This document shows positions 13,027 to 24,745 of a DNA stretch of 64,000 bases, piece by piece. Numbering within the stretch: position 1 is the first letter of the stretch; every line of letters begins with the position of its first letter. The stretch comes from Pyrrhoderma lamaoense (Eukaryota; Basidiomycota; Agaricomycetes; Hymenochaetales; Hymenochaetaceae). The notes beneath the pieces are model-generated. The model saw only the letters and a list, made by a program, of their open reading frames with translations, was not told the origin of the DNA and did no database searches. Position numbers and translations under genes: made by a program. The stretch is taken from the NCBI GenBank assembly GCA_002794735.1, contig NBAZ01000001.1, forward strand, positions 2,728,001-2,792,000, written 5' to 3'.

Positions 13027-15234
13027 ATGCTGCGAATTCTACGTACCACTCATCGATTGCCGCCACTTGCTGGTTTGCACCAACATATTACGCGTAGGGC
13101 ACTAAGAAGTATGGCAACTACTGAAGAGTCACTTTCCCAGGAAATCGCAGAACAATCTGCGATCGTAACAAAACTCAAGGCCGAACCTTCTGAAGCATCT
13201 GCTCTGGAGGTAGCAAAGAAAAAGCTCTCTGAATTGAAAAAGAATCTGAACTTATTGAAGAATGCTGCAAGTGGAGGAAAGGACTCAGGAAAAAGAAGGA
13301 GCGTTTGTTGCTGAAAACTGCGAAGGTATGTCAAAAACTCTGTATCGCTCCTAGAACACACTAATTAAAGGATCTAAAGGGTACCAGAGATTATGGCCCA
13401 AGTGAAATGTTCCTTAGAGAACACGTTGAACGCATTGTAAAAGACTGTTTTACGACTTACGGGGGTTGTCAACTTGACACACCTGTGTTCGAAAGAAAAG
13501 ACATCTTGACCGACAAGTATGGTGAAGACTCAAAACTTATCTTTGACTTGATGGACCAAGGGGGAGAACAATTAGCATTACGATATGACCATACCGTACC
13601 ACTTGCACGATACCTCGCTATGACCTTGGCAAATAATTCTCAGTCTAAATTATGGCAAGTAGGAAAAGTCTACAGAAGAGACAATCCAGTCATGTCAAAA
13701 GGACGTATGAGGGAGTTCTCACAGGCGGTGAATGCGATTATCTTCTTCAAACACAAAGTATAATAACTAAGCCTATGACTGTGTTGTATCAGGACTTCGA
13801 CATATCTGGAGCATGGGATACTATGATTCCGGATGCAGAAATTCTCAGTTTGTTGAGTACCATCTTAACACGTCTAGAAGTTGGGGAGTTTACAATAAAG
13901 GTTGGTAGAAATATTCCTTGTGTTAAGTTATAGTACTTATGGAGTCTATCAGTTGAATCACCGAAAAATCCTTGACGGTATTTTCGAAGTCTGTGGTGTA
14001 CCACCAGAAAAAATCCGAACAATCTCATCTGCGGTCGACAAGCTTGACAAGGTACAAGATAGTTTTGATCAACCTACCAGTGATTGACTGAATTACTGTC
14101 ATTATCAGTCCCCTTGGAGTGAGGTCAAGAAAGAAATGTGTGATGAAAAAGGGTTAGATCCAGCTGTTGCAGATAAAATCGGGGAATATGTCAAGTATAA
14201 AGGTCTGTTTACTAGTCTCTTCCTTGAAAAGACTTTCTGCTCTCTACTAACATCAATCCTTCAGGCGGTGAAGAATTACTAGAAAAACTACAGGCTGACC
14301 CCAATCTTGTTGCCAATGCATCCGCGAAGACAGGTCTCTCTGAAATGGGTGTATTATTCAGGCTACTCAAGGCTTATAAAGTACTGGACAAGGTGAATAA
14401 TATCAAGTAAATAAACTAGATACTATATTCAATTCTATGATTTAGATATCCTTTGACATGTCTCTTGCCCGAGGCTTGGATTACTACACCGGTATCATAT
14501 ACGAAGCTGTTGTTGCTGCATCCGCTCCACCAGGGCTAACAGCCAATGCCACATCAGAGCCTTCAGAAGCCACTCCGAAACCGAAGAAAAAGGCAAAGAA
14601 GGCAAACGGTGATGAAGAGGAAGAGATTGACGAGAACTCTGTCGGTGTTGGATCAATCGCGGCTGGTGGTCGATATGACAATCTTGTCGGTTCCCTGATT
14701 TCTGCTGCGTCAGGTGAAGGGAAAAAGAATGCTGGAGTACCATGTGTGGGTGTTTCCATTGGCCTTGACCGGATATTTGCTATCTTGTATCCAAAATGGG
14801 TAGAGAGCGGCAGGCGACAGAAGGAGGTTCTTGCCTACGTGATGGCTGCTGGTGATGGGTTGTTAGAAGAACGAGTTAGTCTCGTCACTGAGTTGCGTGA
14901 AGCTGGGATCAAGGTAGATAATTCGTCTTTTCGCTGCACTTCATAATTCACAAGTCACTGTTTATAGGCGGACTTTCTTGCCAAGACAAAACCAAAACTT
15001 CCAGCTCAGTTCACCGCTGGGGAAAGGGATGAAGTTCCGTTCGCTATCATCTTAGGGGGTGATGAACTCAAGCAGGGTCTCGTTACTGTTAAAGAACAAA
15101 GATGGGAGGTAGTAGATGGAAAGAAGACAAAAATTCAAGCTTCAGACAAAGGTGTCACCATAAAACGCGATGAGCTCATTGACTGGCTGAAGAGTAGCTC
15201 AACTTACAAAGACTGGCAGCTTGGGAAGTGGTAG
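13027..15234 (+). CDS. HTS1: Histidyl-tRNA synthetase (mitochondrial and cytosolic forms likely from one gene)
   Basis: Class II synthetase for tRNA-His. The first ATG (13027) gives an Arg-rich presequence [16 protein letters not shown]; a second in-frame ATG at 13111 starts [15 protein letters not shown], which fits a cytosolic form. A WHEP-like coiled N-terminal segment follows ([22 protein letters not shown]). Core motifs: [27 protein letters not shown], motif 2 region [11 protein letters not shown] and [26 protein letters not shown], and [12 protein letters not shown]. The C-terminal anticodon domain ends [17 protein letters not shown]. One break: at the A run 13290-13294 the frame is one base short before [11 protein letters not shown]. 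About eight introns. Confidence 0.93.
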
Positions 15235-15419
15235 GAAGCTTAATCTCATATTTGTTTTTATGCAGTTGGTTACCATTATAGATTATTCGTATATGACACA
15301 CTCCGAGTTTAATTGATAAATTGTACAATAATGTTGTTGAGGATTGCATACAGAGACGTCTAATTCTGATAGCCCCATGAAATCAAAATGAATAAAGCGT
15401 TCAGACTGGAATTCAGATA

Positions 15420-16260
15420 TTACTCAGACTCTGATCCAGAGCCGACTGAGCCATCGTCGTCTTTTACAAGTATCATTAGTCTAAGCAAAGTCGAATAGAT
15501 GCGCAAAACCATAATTACCATCATCTTCAGCTATGTCATCTCTAGAGACGCTATTCTGCGCCTGTGTTTTACGTATGAACTTTCGTAGTTCTTCGTCTTG
15601 AGGCTGAAGAAGATCCATGGCTGTATCTCCGTTCTTGTCCTTAATTCTAGGGAGAGTTTTATGTAAAAGTTCACGTTCAGTAATTATAATTCTTACGTGC
15701 AATCAGCACCCGCTTCCACTAAGCTCTTTACCACATACGAACGGAGTTCCGGGTCCTTGAGATCTCTAAGCGCAAGGTGAAGGGGGGTTGCTTTGTCTAA
15801 TCTGTTGATTGGGTCTACATCACACCCGTCCTGCTCTAAAATGAGTTCTAAGACATCGGTCGAGCCAAGAGATGCGCTAGTTTTGTAACCTTAGCTCTAG
15901 CTTTAGTATCTCAAAAGAAGTAATGCATGATCCTCACGCATAATGGAGAGCTAATGGACAGATCCAAACATGAGCTTAAGCAAGTGAACAGACTGTATGC
16001 ACTAAATAACTTACCTGTCATGCCAACACTATATGCACAATTTGTGATAAGATCAGATTTCCATGAGCATAACAGAGCATTTACCCATCCTTATAGTTGA
16101 TGTCAAAGTTTCCTTCGTTGACAACCTCCAGCAGCAGTTCTTCATTATCCGATCGTGCTGCAGCAAGTAGTCGTTCGTCTTGGTAGGAACATGACCAACT
16201 GAACACAATGACAAATAATATTAGACGCCACATACTATTCGATGCACCCTCTGAAGACAT
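15420..16260 (-). CDS. Ankyrin-repeat protein, YAR1-like
   Basis: Small ankyrin protein resembling yeast Yar1, the chaperone of ribosomal protein uS3 (Rps3). Exons read: YQDERLLAAARSDNEELLLEVV with FDINYKDG (first repeat), LGSTDVLELILEQDGCDVDP and TPLHLALRDL (second), YVVKSLVEAGADC joined to RIKDKNGDTAMDLLQPQDEELRKF (third). The last exon gives an acidic tail DDDDGSVGSGSESE, as in Yar1-type proteins. The ATG at 16260 lies before a hydrophobic run that may really be an intron (a GTATGT donor is present at about 16232), so the N-terminus is unsettled. Assignment to Yar1 rests on length, repeat number and acidic tail. Confidence 0.7.
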
Positions 16261-16879
16261 CTGGCAGTATTTCTATGTTTATATGAGTTGATGGTTTAGT
16301 TCAAGCGTTAGTTACGGATATATTTAGCTCCAAATCTCTACGTGACGATCATAATATACCCATAACTAATTCCCAATTGGGGTATCTACATGCACAAAAT
16401 CTTGGTTCGTCTCTACCTGCATGCAGTTAGGGTGAATTGACTGTATGCAGCTTGTAGACAACGACACTGTACGTCCGTGTGATGCATCATGTTCCTATGT
16501 TAATCTGATTATCACCAAAGTTTCTCAAGCAGTTGGCGTCCTTGTTTGAGACCTCAAACCAAAGGGGCTCATCAGTATGGCTTACCCATAAACGTTGTAA
16601 GTTCTCATATTCAAAGCAAAGTAACAAGTATCTAATAAATACAAAATAACTCAGTGACCTATGAGGGAGAGGATGCAGTGATGAGAGATAGCGATGGATC
16701 AACGATGATAGAGAATATCCGTGTATCCTCAGAGCAACAGATGGAAAGAATGTAAAGATATCTACTCATGTGAGTTTTGAGGTCTTTCCCTCAAATTATC
16801 TCTCTTAAAGGTGGCCTAGGTTCTCCCAGGAGAGCTAGAAAAATTCCACGCTGCATATGGCGCTTTACTCAAGAGTTCA
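16261..16879. other. Intergenic region between divergent genes
   Basis: AT-rich, with nothing recognised apart from short spurious ORFs such as 16487-16702 minus. It should carry the promoters of the ankyrin gene and of the small basic ORF. Confidence 0.5.
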
Positions 16880-17098
16880 ATGCCATCATTGCGGAAACGA
16901 GACAAGAAGCGTGAAAAAGAAAAAGCAGAACGCATCGCTGCACGCAAGAAGCATGTAACAGAACCCATACTGGTTGAAGGCTCTAAACGTGGTGCCGGGA
17001 GGAGGAAGTATCAGCGTAGAATAAAAGCTGCGTTGAAGCAGGAGGAGTCTCATAAAAAGTTTGAGGAACGCCAGAAGAAATTGAAGAGCACTTCGTAG
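16880..17098 (+). CDS. Small Lys/Arg-rich protein, function unknown
   Basis: A 72-residue single-exon ORF. Nearly half of the residues are charged: MPSLRKRDKKREKEKAERIA, then KRGAGRRKYQRRIKAALKQE and a Glu/Lys helix to KKLKSTS. The composition suggests a nuclear or nucleolar RNA-binding protein or part of a ribosome-assembly factor, but I could not match a family. It stands alone between two real genes, and the frame has none of the repeat character of chance ORFs. Conservation in relatives would decide. Confidence 0.5.
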   Translation: MPSLRKRDKKREKEKAERIAARKKHVTEPILVEGSKRGAGRRKYQRRIKAALKQEESHKKFEERQKKLKSTS

Positions 17099-17514
17099 CC
17101 ACCTCATGAGCGTGTAGATTACATTGTTTCTCTCTGATTTTTTCTATAGTTATATAGAGTACTTCTTGCTATTATATCGAATTCACCGATATGTATGACT
17201 ACGATATAAGTACAAGTATGATTTTAATTAATTGTACAGCATCGAGAGCATCATCGGCACGTTGACGGAACGAGGTCCGAGCCGTACTTCATCTTCTCAC
17301 TAATCGCATCCATAACTCTTTGTTTTCCTCATCGTCTTAATTCTCATGTACCTATATAATTAAGTGCATTTTATACCTACTACTCATCTCTGCATTACTT
17401 TCCATTATCTGCCTTCTGTATTTCTGTTCTACATCAAATGATACCTCCCCGAGAGCTGGTACTAGTTCAAACGATGCACTTTTCGATGACGATGATGAGG
17501 AAGGGTGGCAGGAG
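17099..17514. other. 5' region of the TMCO4-like gene
   Basis: AT- and CT-rich sequence. From about 17440 the coding frame of the next gene is already open and protein-like (acidic FDDDDEEGWQEMPVIRDD) but has no upstream ATG in that frame. A first exon with the true start is therefore probably hidden here. Confidence 0.5.
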
Positions 17515-20500
17515 ATGCCTGTCATCCGAGATGACTTCGCTAATGGCCTTGACGATGAAGATAGGAAGAAGTTTCACTACGTAACCCCAGAGAAGCACGA
17601 TCCTGTGAATGCTACTGGTAATCTGATTGACTTTGATGGAAAAGGCCACGAATGGAGGGAAAAGACGCTTTCCAAGGAGAGTGAATACAGCGAATACACT
17701 AGATTACGACTGAATGAAGAAGATGATAACGATGAAGTGCATCTCCGGACGAAGTTCTTATTTGATGAGGACAAGGCAATGACGCCCTTAAGTCAAATGC
17801 AAGCAACCAAGAACATGCTCACAGAGGCACAGCGTATAGCATACGTCGGACTATGTGCACTTATAGTAAAAGAGATGGCCTCGAGCTTCAAACGAGCGAA
17901 GAGTAAAGAACTTAAACCTGCTCTTGAGGCGCTTGAGCTCTGGTCTTTGAGAATCATGGGTCGGTTATACTATCATATGGAATTAGAAACCCAAGGTGTG
18001 TAATCTGCTCAGTGACATGTTTTTTACGGTCTGACGGCTGGGATAGAACAGAAGATGATTGATAGCCTTGCTGAACACGGCGTTCAAGCGGCAGATTTGG
18101 CACCAGCACTCATGACAACTCATACTGTTTCTAATCCAGAATATGACCCAGTTGAAGGGAAAAGACAGGAATTAGAAAAAACTAAATCCGATGAGGAGAT
18201 GACACTTGTTAATGAACCGCTTGCTGAGGATATAACTGATATTCCAACTACTCCGAAAACACCTACACCAAAAACTCCTGTTACTTCAACAACTCCATAC
18301 CAGACTACCGCGAACGTCCTGCCCCCAGAGCCCAAGAACCAATGCCTGGTGTTAGCACATCTCTATCTTCAGCTGATAAGGATGTTACTTTAGACATCCG
18401 GTGGACAGTCTTATGTGATCTATTCCTAGTCTTGATTGCAGATAGTGTTTACGATTCTCGATCCCGTGTGCTATTAGAGCAGGTTGCATACAAGCTTGGC
18501 TTAGGATGGATTGATGTCGTCAAGTTTGAACAACGTGTATCAGAAGCTCTAGAAATCCAAGAAGGAGCGGAGACACTGGAACAGAAAGATGTTATTGAGG
18601 GTAGGATGAAGGCAGCGAAAAAGAAGAGAATCGCAATGCTTGGTTTAGCTACTCTAGGTTTGTCTGATACGCTATATGAGTATAGAAATTGGCGTTGATA
18701 GTTCTCACAGGTGGAGGGCTTGTAATTGGACTTTCTGCTGGTATTCTTGCACCCGTTATCGGTGCTGGTATTGCTGGAGCATTTACCACCCTCGGAGTAA
18801 CTGGAACAGGCGCATTCCTTGCGGGTACTGGAGGTGCAGCAGTTATTACCACAGCTGGGACTTTAACAGGCTCAACAATTGGACTTCGTGGAATGGCTCG
18901 GAGGACGCAAAACGTACGGATTTTCGATCTACTCCCCATGCATAACAATAAACGAGTCAACTGCATCCTTACCGTCTCTGGGTATGTGTAAACTCCACAC
19001 TCTAACGAAACGTATGGGGCTCACAAAGTTTACCAATAAGATTCATGACTTCCGCCAAAGATGATGTGCGTCTACCATTCAGTGTACTTGACCCAGTTGT
19101 CGGCGATGTTTTCAGTGTTTTGTGGGAACCTGAGATGTTAGGTGAAACGGGAGCAACACTAAAGATTCTGACCTCAGAGCTTCTGAGCCAAGTTTCCACA
19201 ACTGTATTGTCCGCTACGGTCATGACAAGTCTTATGGCAGCTCTTCAATGGCCTATTTGTAAGATCTTTCGTTGTTTTTTGCTGGTAGCCATGTTCTTAT
19301 ATTGAATTGAATACAGTACTATCGAAACTTGGGTACCTTATTGATAATCCATGGTCAAATGCACTGGACCGTGCACGAGCTGCAGGTCTAGTCCTTGCAG
19401 ATGTTCTCATGCGCCGCCACCTCGGAGTTCGTCCTATCACGCTGATAGGGTTTTCTCTTGGTGCACGAGTCATATTTTACTGTCTTCTTGAATTGGCAAA
19501 CATAAAGCATACGGGATCGTTCAAGATGTCTTTATGCTTGGAGCAACACTTACTGCCTCAAAGTCAAACTGGTTTCTAGCTCGTTCTGTGATCGCTGGAC
19601 GATTTGTAAACGGATATGCACGTAACGACTGGGTGTTAAACTACCTATTCCGCGCTACAAGCGGAGGCTTACAGAGTATAGCGGGTTTAAGACCTGTTAA
19701 TGATGTTCCAGGCCTAGAAAATGTCGATGTCACTGACAAAATTGCTGGGCACACTAGCTACCGAACATTTATGCCTCTGATTCTTGATCAGCTTGGCTTT
19801 CCTGTCTCAGCGGATTTCTTTGATGAGTTAGAAGTAAGTAGCGAATACGTTTAATTAGGCTTCCAGAAGCTCGTTAATTGGCCTATTCAATTAAAAACGA
19901 GATCGATTCTATTGCTATTTAAAATATTTATACTATCTTAAATCTTGGTCTAATTTTTTTTCTTTCTCCGATATTTCATATTAGGAACCAGATATGAAAG
20001 AAGATCGGGTAGTTATTCGCGAAGGAGAACAAGGCCCCAAGAAAAAGAGTTGGTTTACCCGCCGTGATAGTTCAGTAAAGGGGAAAACTGCGAGCCGACC
20101 ACCTGGACCAGATTCCCTGAGGAAATCGTTGACTTCTCCGAAACAGAGCATGGAGGATAATGATCTCCCGGAACGCATCGAACATGTTAGGTCGACCACC
20201 AATCACCATCAACCAAATCATCCGCGACGTCAACACCAATCCAATCTCCTCCCAACACTCCTGGTCCATCTGATCTCGGTGCTGCCGCTGATGATCAGAG
20301 TGATATTTCCGTACATGCAGGATTTGACTTGAATGCTATTAAGGAGGTCATTGCAAAAGCAAAATCGGAAGGGAATGAGGTACACGCACCACAGGCATTA
20401 ACGCCTCATTCTATTTCCATGCCTTCACCACACATTCCATCAGGTCGTGCTGAAAGTGTACCACCCCCAGTCCCCTCTAAAGAATCGAATCGACCATCTG

Positions 20501-21316
20501 ACCCTATCAAATTAGACGTTCACCCTGGGTACTCACGCAATCGAGTTGCAAGTACTCCGATGCTTAGTTCTGGGGGTAGCTTCGGAGAAGAAGAACCAGA
20601 AGAAGGAGAAGGAGGAGATGATGATGATGACGGTGATATCTCCTCTGCACTGGGCTCTAGCTCTAAATTCGCTAGTCCCCCAAACACTCATGATCTCGCA
20701 AGCTCATTTTCACGAGCCATGAGCTTTCAAGATCAATCAAGTTCAAGTTCGACAAGCTTCAGTCATACATATGGATATAAGGCCGGTCCGCCCGATGGCG
20801 ATTCAGCATTGTCAATAGCCTCTCGGTCAGGGGACGTAGGGTATTCTGCCTGGAGTTCGACGGATCGATTTGCCTCGGGCTTGGGTTCCGCCGGGGGATT
20901 AAGTATCGGCGGCTTTTCGGATCCGTACTCGGGATCCCGCCTTGGACCAACAACATCATCAACAACATCATCATCAGTATCAATAACAACAGCGGACTCC
21001 GCCCGACGTTGACTTTTGGTGGCGCAGGAGGCAGTTTATGGAAGACCCTACGCCGGGATTGGAGACGCCCAACTCGCTGAGGAGTGTCACGCATCATCCC
21101 AATCCATTCTCCTCAACTCAATCTAACGCATCTCAATCAACCCTTCCCCTTCCCGCAGACGTGCTCAACCCGTTCGCTTCAAGTACAAATCTCAGCAGTA
21201 TTACCACCACCACACTGAAAAAAGAAGACACGTGGACTCCACCTCCACTTCCTAGAAAGTCGAAATCAGGGGATAGTTCATCTGTTCTTAACATAGGATC
21301 GAACCCTTGGGAGTAG
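17515..21316 (+). CDS. TMCO4/Mil1-type DUF726 membrane protein
   Basis: Homologue of human TMCO4 and yeast YFL034W (Mil1). The order is: acidic N-terminus (WQEMPVIRDDFANGLDDEDRK), Pro/Thr linker, TLDIRWTVLCDLFLVLIADS, a Gly/Ala membrane segment (GGGLVIGLSAGILAPVIGAG), then VNCILTVSGFMTSAKDDVRLPF and the alpha/beta-hydrolase core with the GFSLGAR nucleophile-elbow motif. AYGIVQDVFMLGAT and the DKIAGHTSYRTFM region follow. A long Ser/Pro/Thr-rich C-terminal tail (from about 19985) is disordered. Frames are one base short at 18322-18326 (C run), 19504-19506 (A run) and 20190-20191 (GG), and the tail changes frame again near 20995-21040. Start uncertain: 17515 is only the first in-frame ATG visible. 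Confidence 0.82.
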
Positions 21317-21576
21317 ATAGGAATTAAAAAAAAACGTGCTTCATAAAAAGACTAAAGATGATGTGATGATGATGTTTACAAGGCTCTTACAAGGCGCAAC
21401 TTCTCTCTCGTATAACTTTGAAGAAGGATGGAAACATTTGTTTGTTTGTGTGTGTGTGTGTGTGTTCGTAACATGAATGAGAGATCCTCCGCGCAAGGCC
21501 ATAGAGGATGACCTTTTTTTTTCTCTCTTCATGAAACATGAACATGAACATGGACAGCGAGGACACAGAAAGCTAC

Positions 21577-21591
21577 GGGGGGGGGGGGGGG
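21577..21591. repeat. Poly-G tract, 15 bases
   Basis: Uninterrupted run of 15 G on the plus strand, the longest G/C run in the window. It is the first of five such runs of ten or more, all in the gene desert. Confidence 0.95.
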
Positions 21592-21723
21592 TTCCGGGAT
21601 GAAACAGGATGTGGCCCTTGACACTTGACAATCCCATTTTTCTATTTTCGATATTTTGAAGGGGACGGGGGCAACACTTTGGAAGCAGGGATTCGAACTT
21701 CCTGGACCTCAGATGATAATGAC

Positions 21724-21864
21724 TTTCCTGATTTTCCTGATTTTCCTGATCTAACGGGATCTAAGGAATAGGAATAGGGAACGGATAACGGAACGTATAA
21801 CGGATAACAGGATAACGTAGAACGTATAACGGATAACGGATAACAAGGGGATAACAAGGGATAA
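21724..21864. repeat. Tandem repeats: TTTTCCTGA units then degenerate ACGGATA/GGATAAC units
   Basis: Three copies of a 9-bp unit (TTTTCCTGA) at 21724-21750 are followed at 21781-21864 by about ten degenerate copies of GGATAACG/ACGTATAAC. The same GATAACGGATAACG word recurs at about 27904-27917 and 35946-35959. Confidence 0.85.
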
Positions 21865-24745
21865 GAGAAAGTGTGGAGTCCCTCAGTAGCTTTAGGTTCC
21901 GTGAGCTTTGAAGTGGAGCTCCCATTTTTCTTTTTTTTTTGTTTGGAGTGGTGTCTTTAAAAACTCTATTTTAATAGTAATAGTAATAAGCCCCTTGCAA
22001 AGTTTTAAGCTTCCTTGAAACGTATACGAAAAGGGAATGCGGGAGGCGGGGGCGCGGGAGGTGAGAGGCAGAGGCGTATCAGTATCCCAATCCAAACTTA
22101 GTACTTAGCGACTCCCCTCCCCATCCCGGACCGCAAGACATATATCTCGCGCAAACTCTCCTGATCTCTCTTTTGTTGTTGTTGATGTAAATGTTGATGT
22201 TGTTCGTATTGAGTCCATTTATCACATGTATATATGCGTTTCATCCAACAGGGTGTGTTGGAGGATACGTGGCTCCCCCCCACCTTAATCGATATTCTTA
22301 TGTTTTCCGTTACTGCTGTTGATGTTCTTCCAAAGAAGTTTCTTGCTTGTTCTCCATACCTCTTCTTCTCCACTTTTTCTCTTTTCGTTACTCACTACCC
22401 ACATTGACAACATCCTCCCCACAATATCACAACATATCACAACACAACTTTACCTTTTTTCTTCCTTTCGTCATCTTATCGATTTTTCAACCTTCTAGCT
22501 CGGATTCAGATTTCGTAAAAAAAATCACAACCAAGAAAAAAAATAAAAATCCAAATCACATCTCCAATCCCTTCACACTTCCTCACAATTTTTCTAATTT
22601 TCTAATTTTTAAATTTTTTTTTTGCCGTTCCTCTTCTCCATTTCTCACAATCAAACTACTACATACATACATAACAACACTCACCCCACCCGCCACCACC
22701 CACCCGCCAACCACATTTTCTTTTCCCCTTCTCTTTCTCTCTCTCTCTCTCTTATTATTATTAAATTTGCGGCCCTTTGGTACCATCTACATTTCCTATC
22801 ATAAAACACGTGGTTTGACTACTCCTCTTCTGCTCATAATAATAATAATAATAATAATAATGAATGATGAATGATGATGACGACAGTGATAAATAGAATG
22901 GAATCTCTGTACATGTACATCTTCTTCGCGTACCTCCCTTTGTCTGCCAGCCACAGTTTCACAAGAGCAAACCATTATGATTATGATTATGATGTCAACT
23001 TCAAAGGGAGGCGGCCTTCGTAGCAATAACAAAAGGAGTTGATACAACAACAAAAAACATGATAATCATAATGATGTATATAATGTTAATGCATGACGTG
23101 CGTAAACTGACAACAGGAACAAGGTTTACAAAGAAACAAAGAGAGAACATTGAATATGGCCCTTTGAGGGAGGAGAGAGATGGTGACGGAGATCCGAAAA
23201 GAGAGAGAAAACTAAGGGGAGGGGAGGGAGGGAGGAAGAATAAAAGATGCGAGGGGAGGGGGAGAAAGGGCCACAGAAAAAAAAAAAAAGTTATCAGCTG
23301 AGCCCCTATAAAGGTAAACTTGCCCACGCGGCGTGTCCCTCCTTCCATTTAAAGGAGTGGAGCAAGAAAATTAGCAAGAAAATTAAAAGGAAATGGGTTA
23401 TGTCGAGAAGGAAAATCAGGTACTAAGGTAGTGCTTATGAAGGCTAGTTGAGTTGAGCGAGAGTTGGTGTTGAGTAGAGTTATGTTGAGTTGAGTGGGTG
23501 AGAGTTGAAGGGGGGGAGTGGGCGTTAGGGGGACGTGTGTTCGGAATCCGGCGGCAAGGGAGGTTGAGCGAGACGAGACGAGACGAGAGGGGTGGGTTTA
23601 AGCCTAAAAGGGACCGCGCTGAAACTCTGAACTCTGAACTGCATGTGCTAAAATAAAAAAATTTCCCCCTTGCCTCAAGGCTTGTAAAAAGGACCATAAA
23701 AAATATAAATCTCAGGGACCACACAAAAGCCACGCGTGCGCGCGGAGGGCAACCCCGTGAGATCTTTATCAGTTTATAAAATAGGAAAGGGGGGTTGGAT
23801 CATCTGAGTACCCCAGTTATAGTAATACTTTACGCGGAGTTTTAATTTATATCATTTTTTATTAAACAAATCAATGGCTTATTTCAAATTTATCTTAGTA
23901 TCTGCCCTCTTTTTTTTTTTGTTTGTTTACTCTTACTGGTTTATTTAGATTCGCACACTTGGGCGATGCGGACGCGTGTTGGCGTCAGCTCGGGCTGTCG
24001 GAAGATCGGACTGTTGACTCACCGCCTCTGCAAAACACTGAAGGAGGGCGGACAGGTCGGGAGCAGAGTGGAATGCTGAAAGTGTTTTGAAAGGGAGACG
24101 CGTTTCGATGGGCAAAGGGCCACCGAGAGAGAGGTGGTGGTAGTAAGGGCAAAAAGGGAAAAAGATAAAAATTAAAAATTAAAAAAAGAGAGAATTTTTA
24201 TTATTATCAAAAGAGAAGAAAATGCAAAGAAAAAAGAGAAGAAATGATTGGGGAGTGCAGTGACGAATGAATGTCGAAGAGAAAGAGAGTAGAGAAGAAA
24301 AGAAGCGGAAGAAGGGGAACGGACTTGCCCGGGAAACGGCGTCGATCCATTTTGCATGTTTGCAACGATGACCTAATCCAGTAAACAAACCCAAGCAGAG
24401 GCCCGTATATGCTGCCCACCCGGGTCTCTCAATAAAACCACCACCATCCAAGTCGTCTCCTGCTACAAATATCGCTGCTTATCCTCAGTTCTCCTTCACT
24501 ATGCATATCTTTATATCGCAATAACCTCCAAGGACCCTAGTCCTCCTCTCTCCTCCTCGGGCGTCCCAACGTCCTCAAGAGGGCCACACAACAGCGTCTT
24601 TTGCTCAAATTTTTTTTGCCATAAATCAGCCTTTCAACAAGCCTTTCATCCTCCATTCGCCCTCTCGATCTCGATCATCCTCCTCGCTTGCATACTCAAT
24701 CTCCATCCTACCTCTATATCCTTCTGCTTGAGCGAGGTGTCAGCC

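Larger units (their letters stand above)
21317..24745. other. Long intergenic region, rich in simple repeats
   Basis: About 3.4 kb without a recognisable gene. It alternates pyrimidine-rich blocks on the plus strand (22340-22800, 24450-24720) with purine-rich blocks (23150-23300, 24120-24310). It holds microsatellites: GT run 21449-21466, CT run 22731-22752, ATA run 22836-22862. ORFs such as 22347-22874 are low-complexity artefacts. The pyrimidine-rich tract ending just before 24746 resembles a fungal promoter and leader, so the downstream gene may have a long 5' UTR. Confidence 0.6.

Noticed and set aside
21680..21706. tRNA T-arm-like sequence on the minus strand (AGTTCGAATCCCTG)
   Set aside because: Stems do not pair well, and no matching acceptor strand or D-arm is present upstream, so no full tRNA can be folded.
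22347..22874. 175-codon ORF rich in Ser, Pro, Thr, Leu and Ile
   Set aside because: It is a translation of CT-rich and microsatellite sequence, ending in an ATA repeat.
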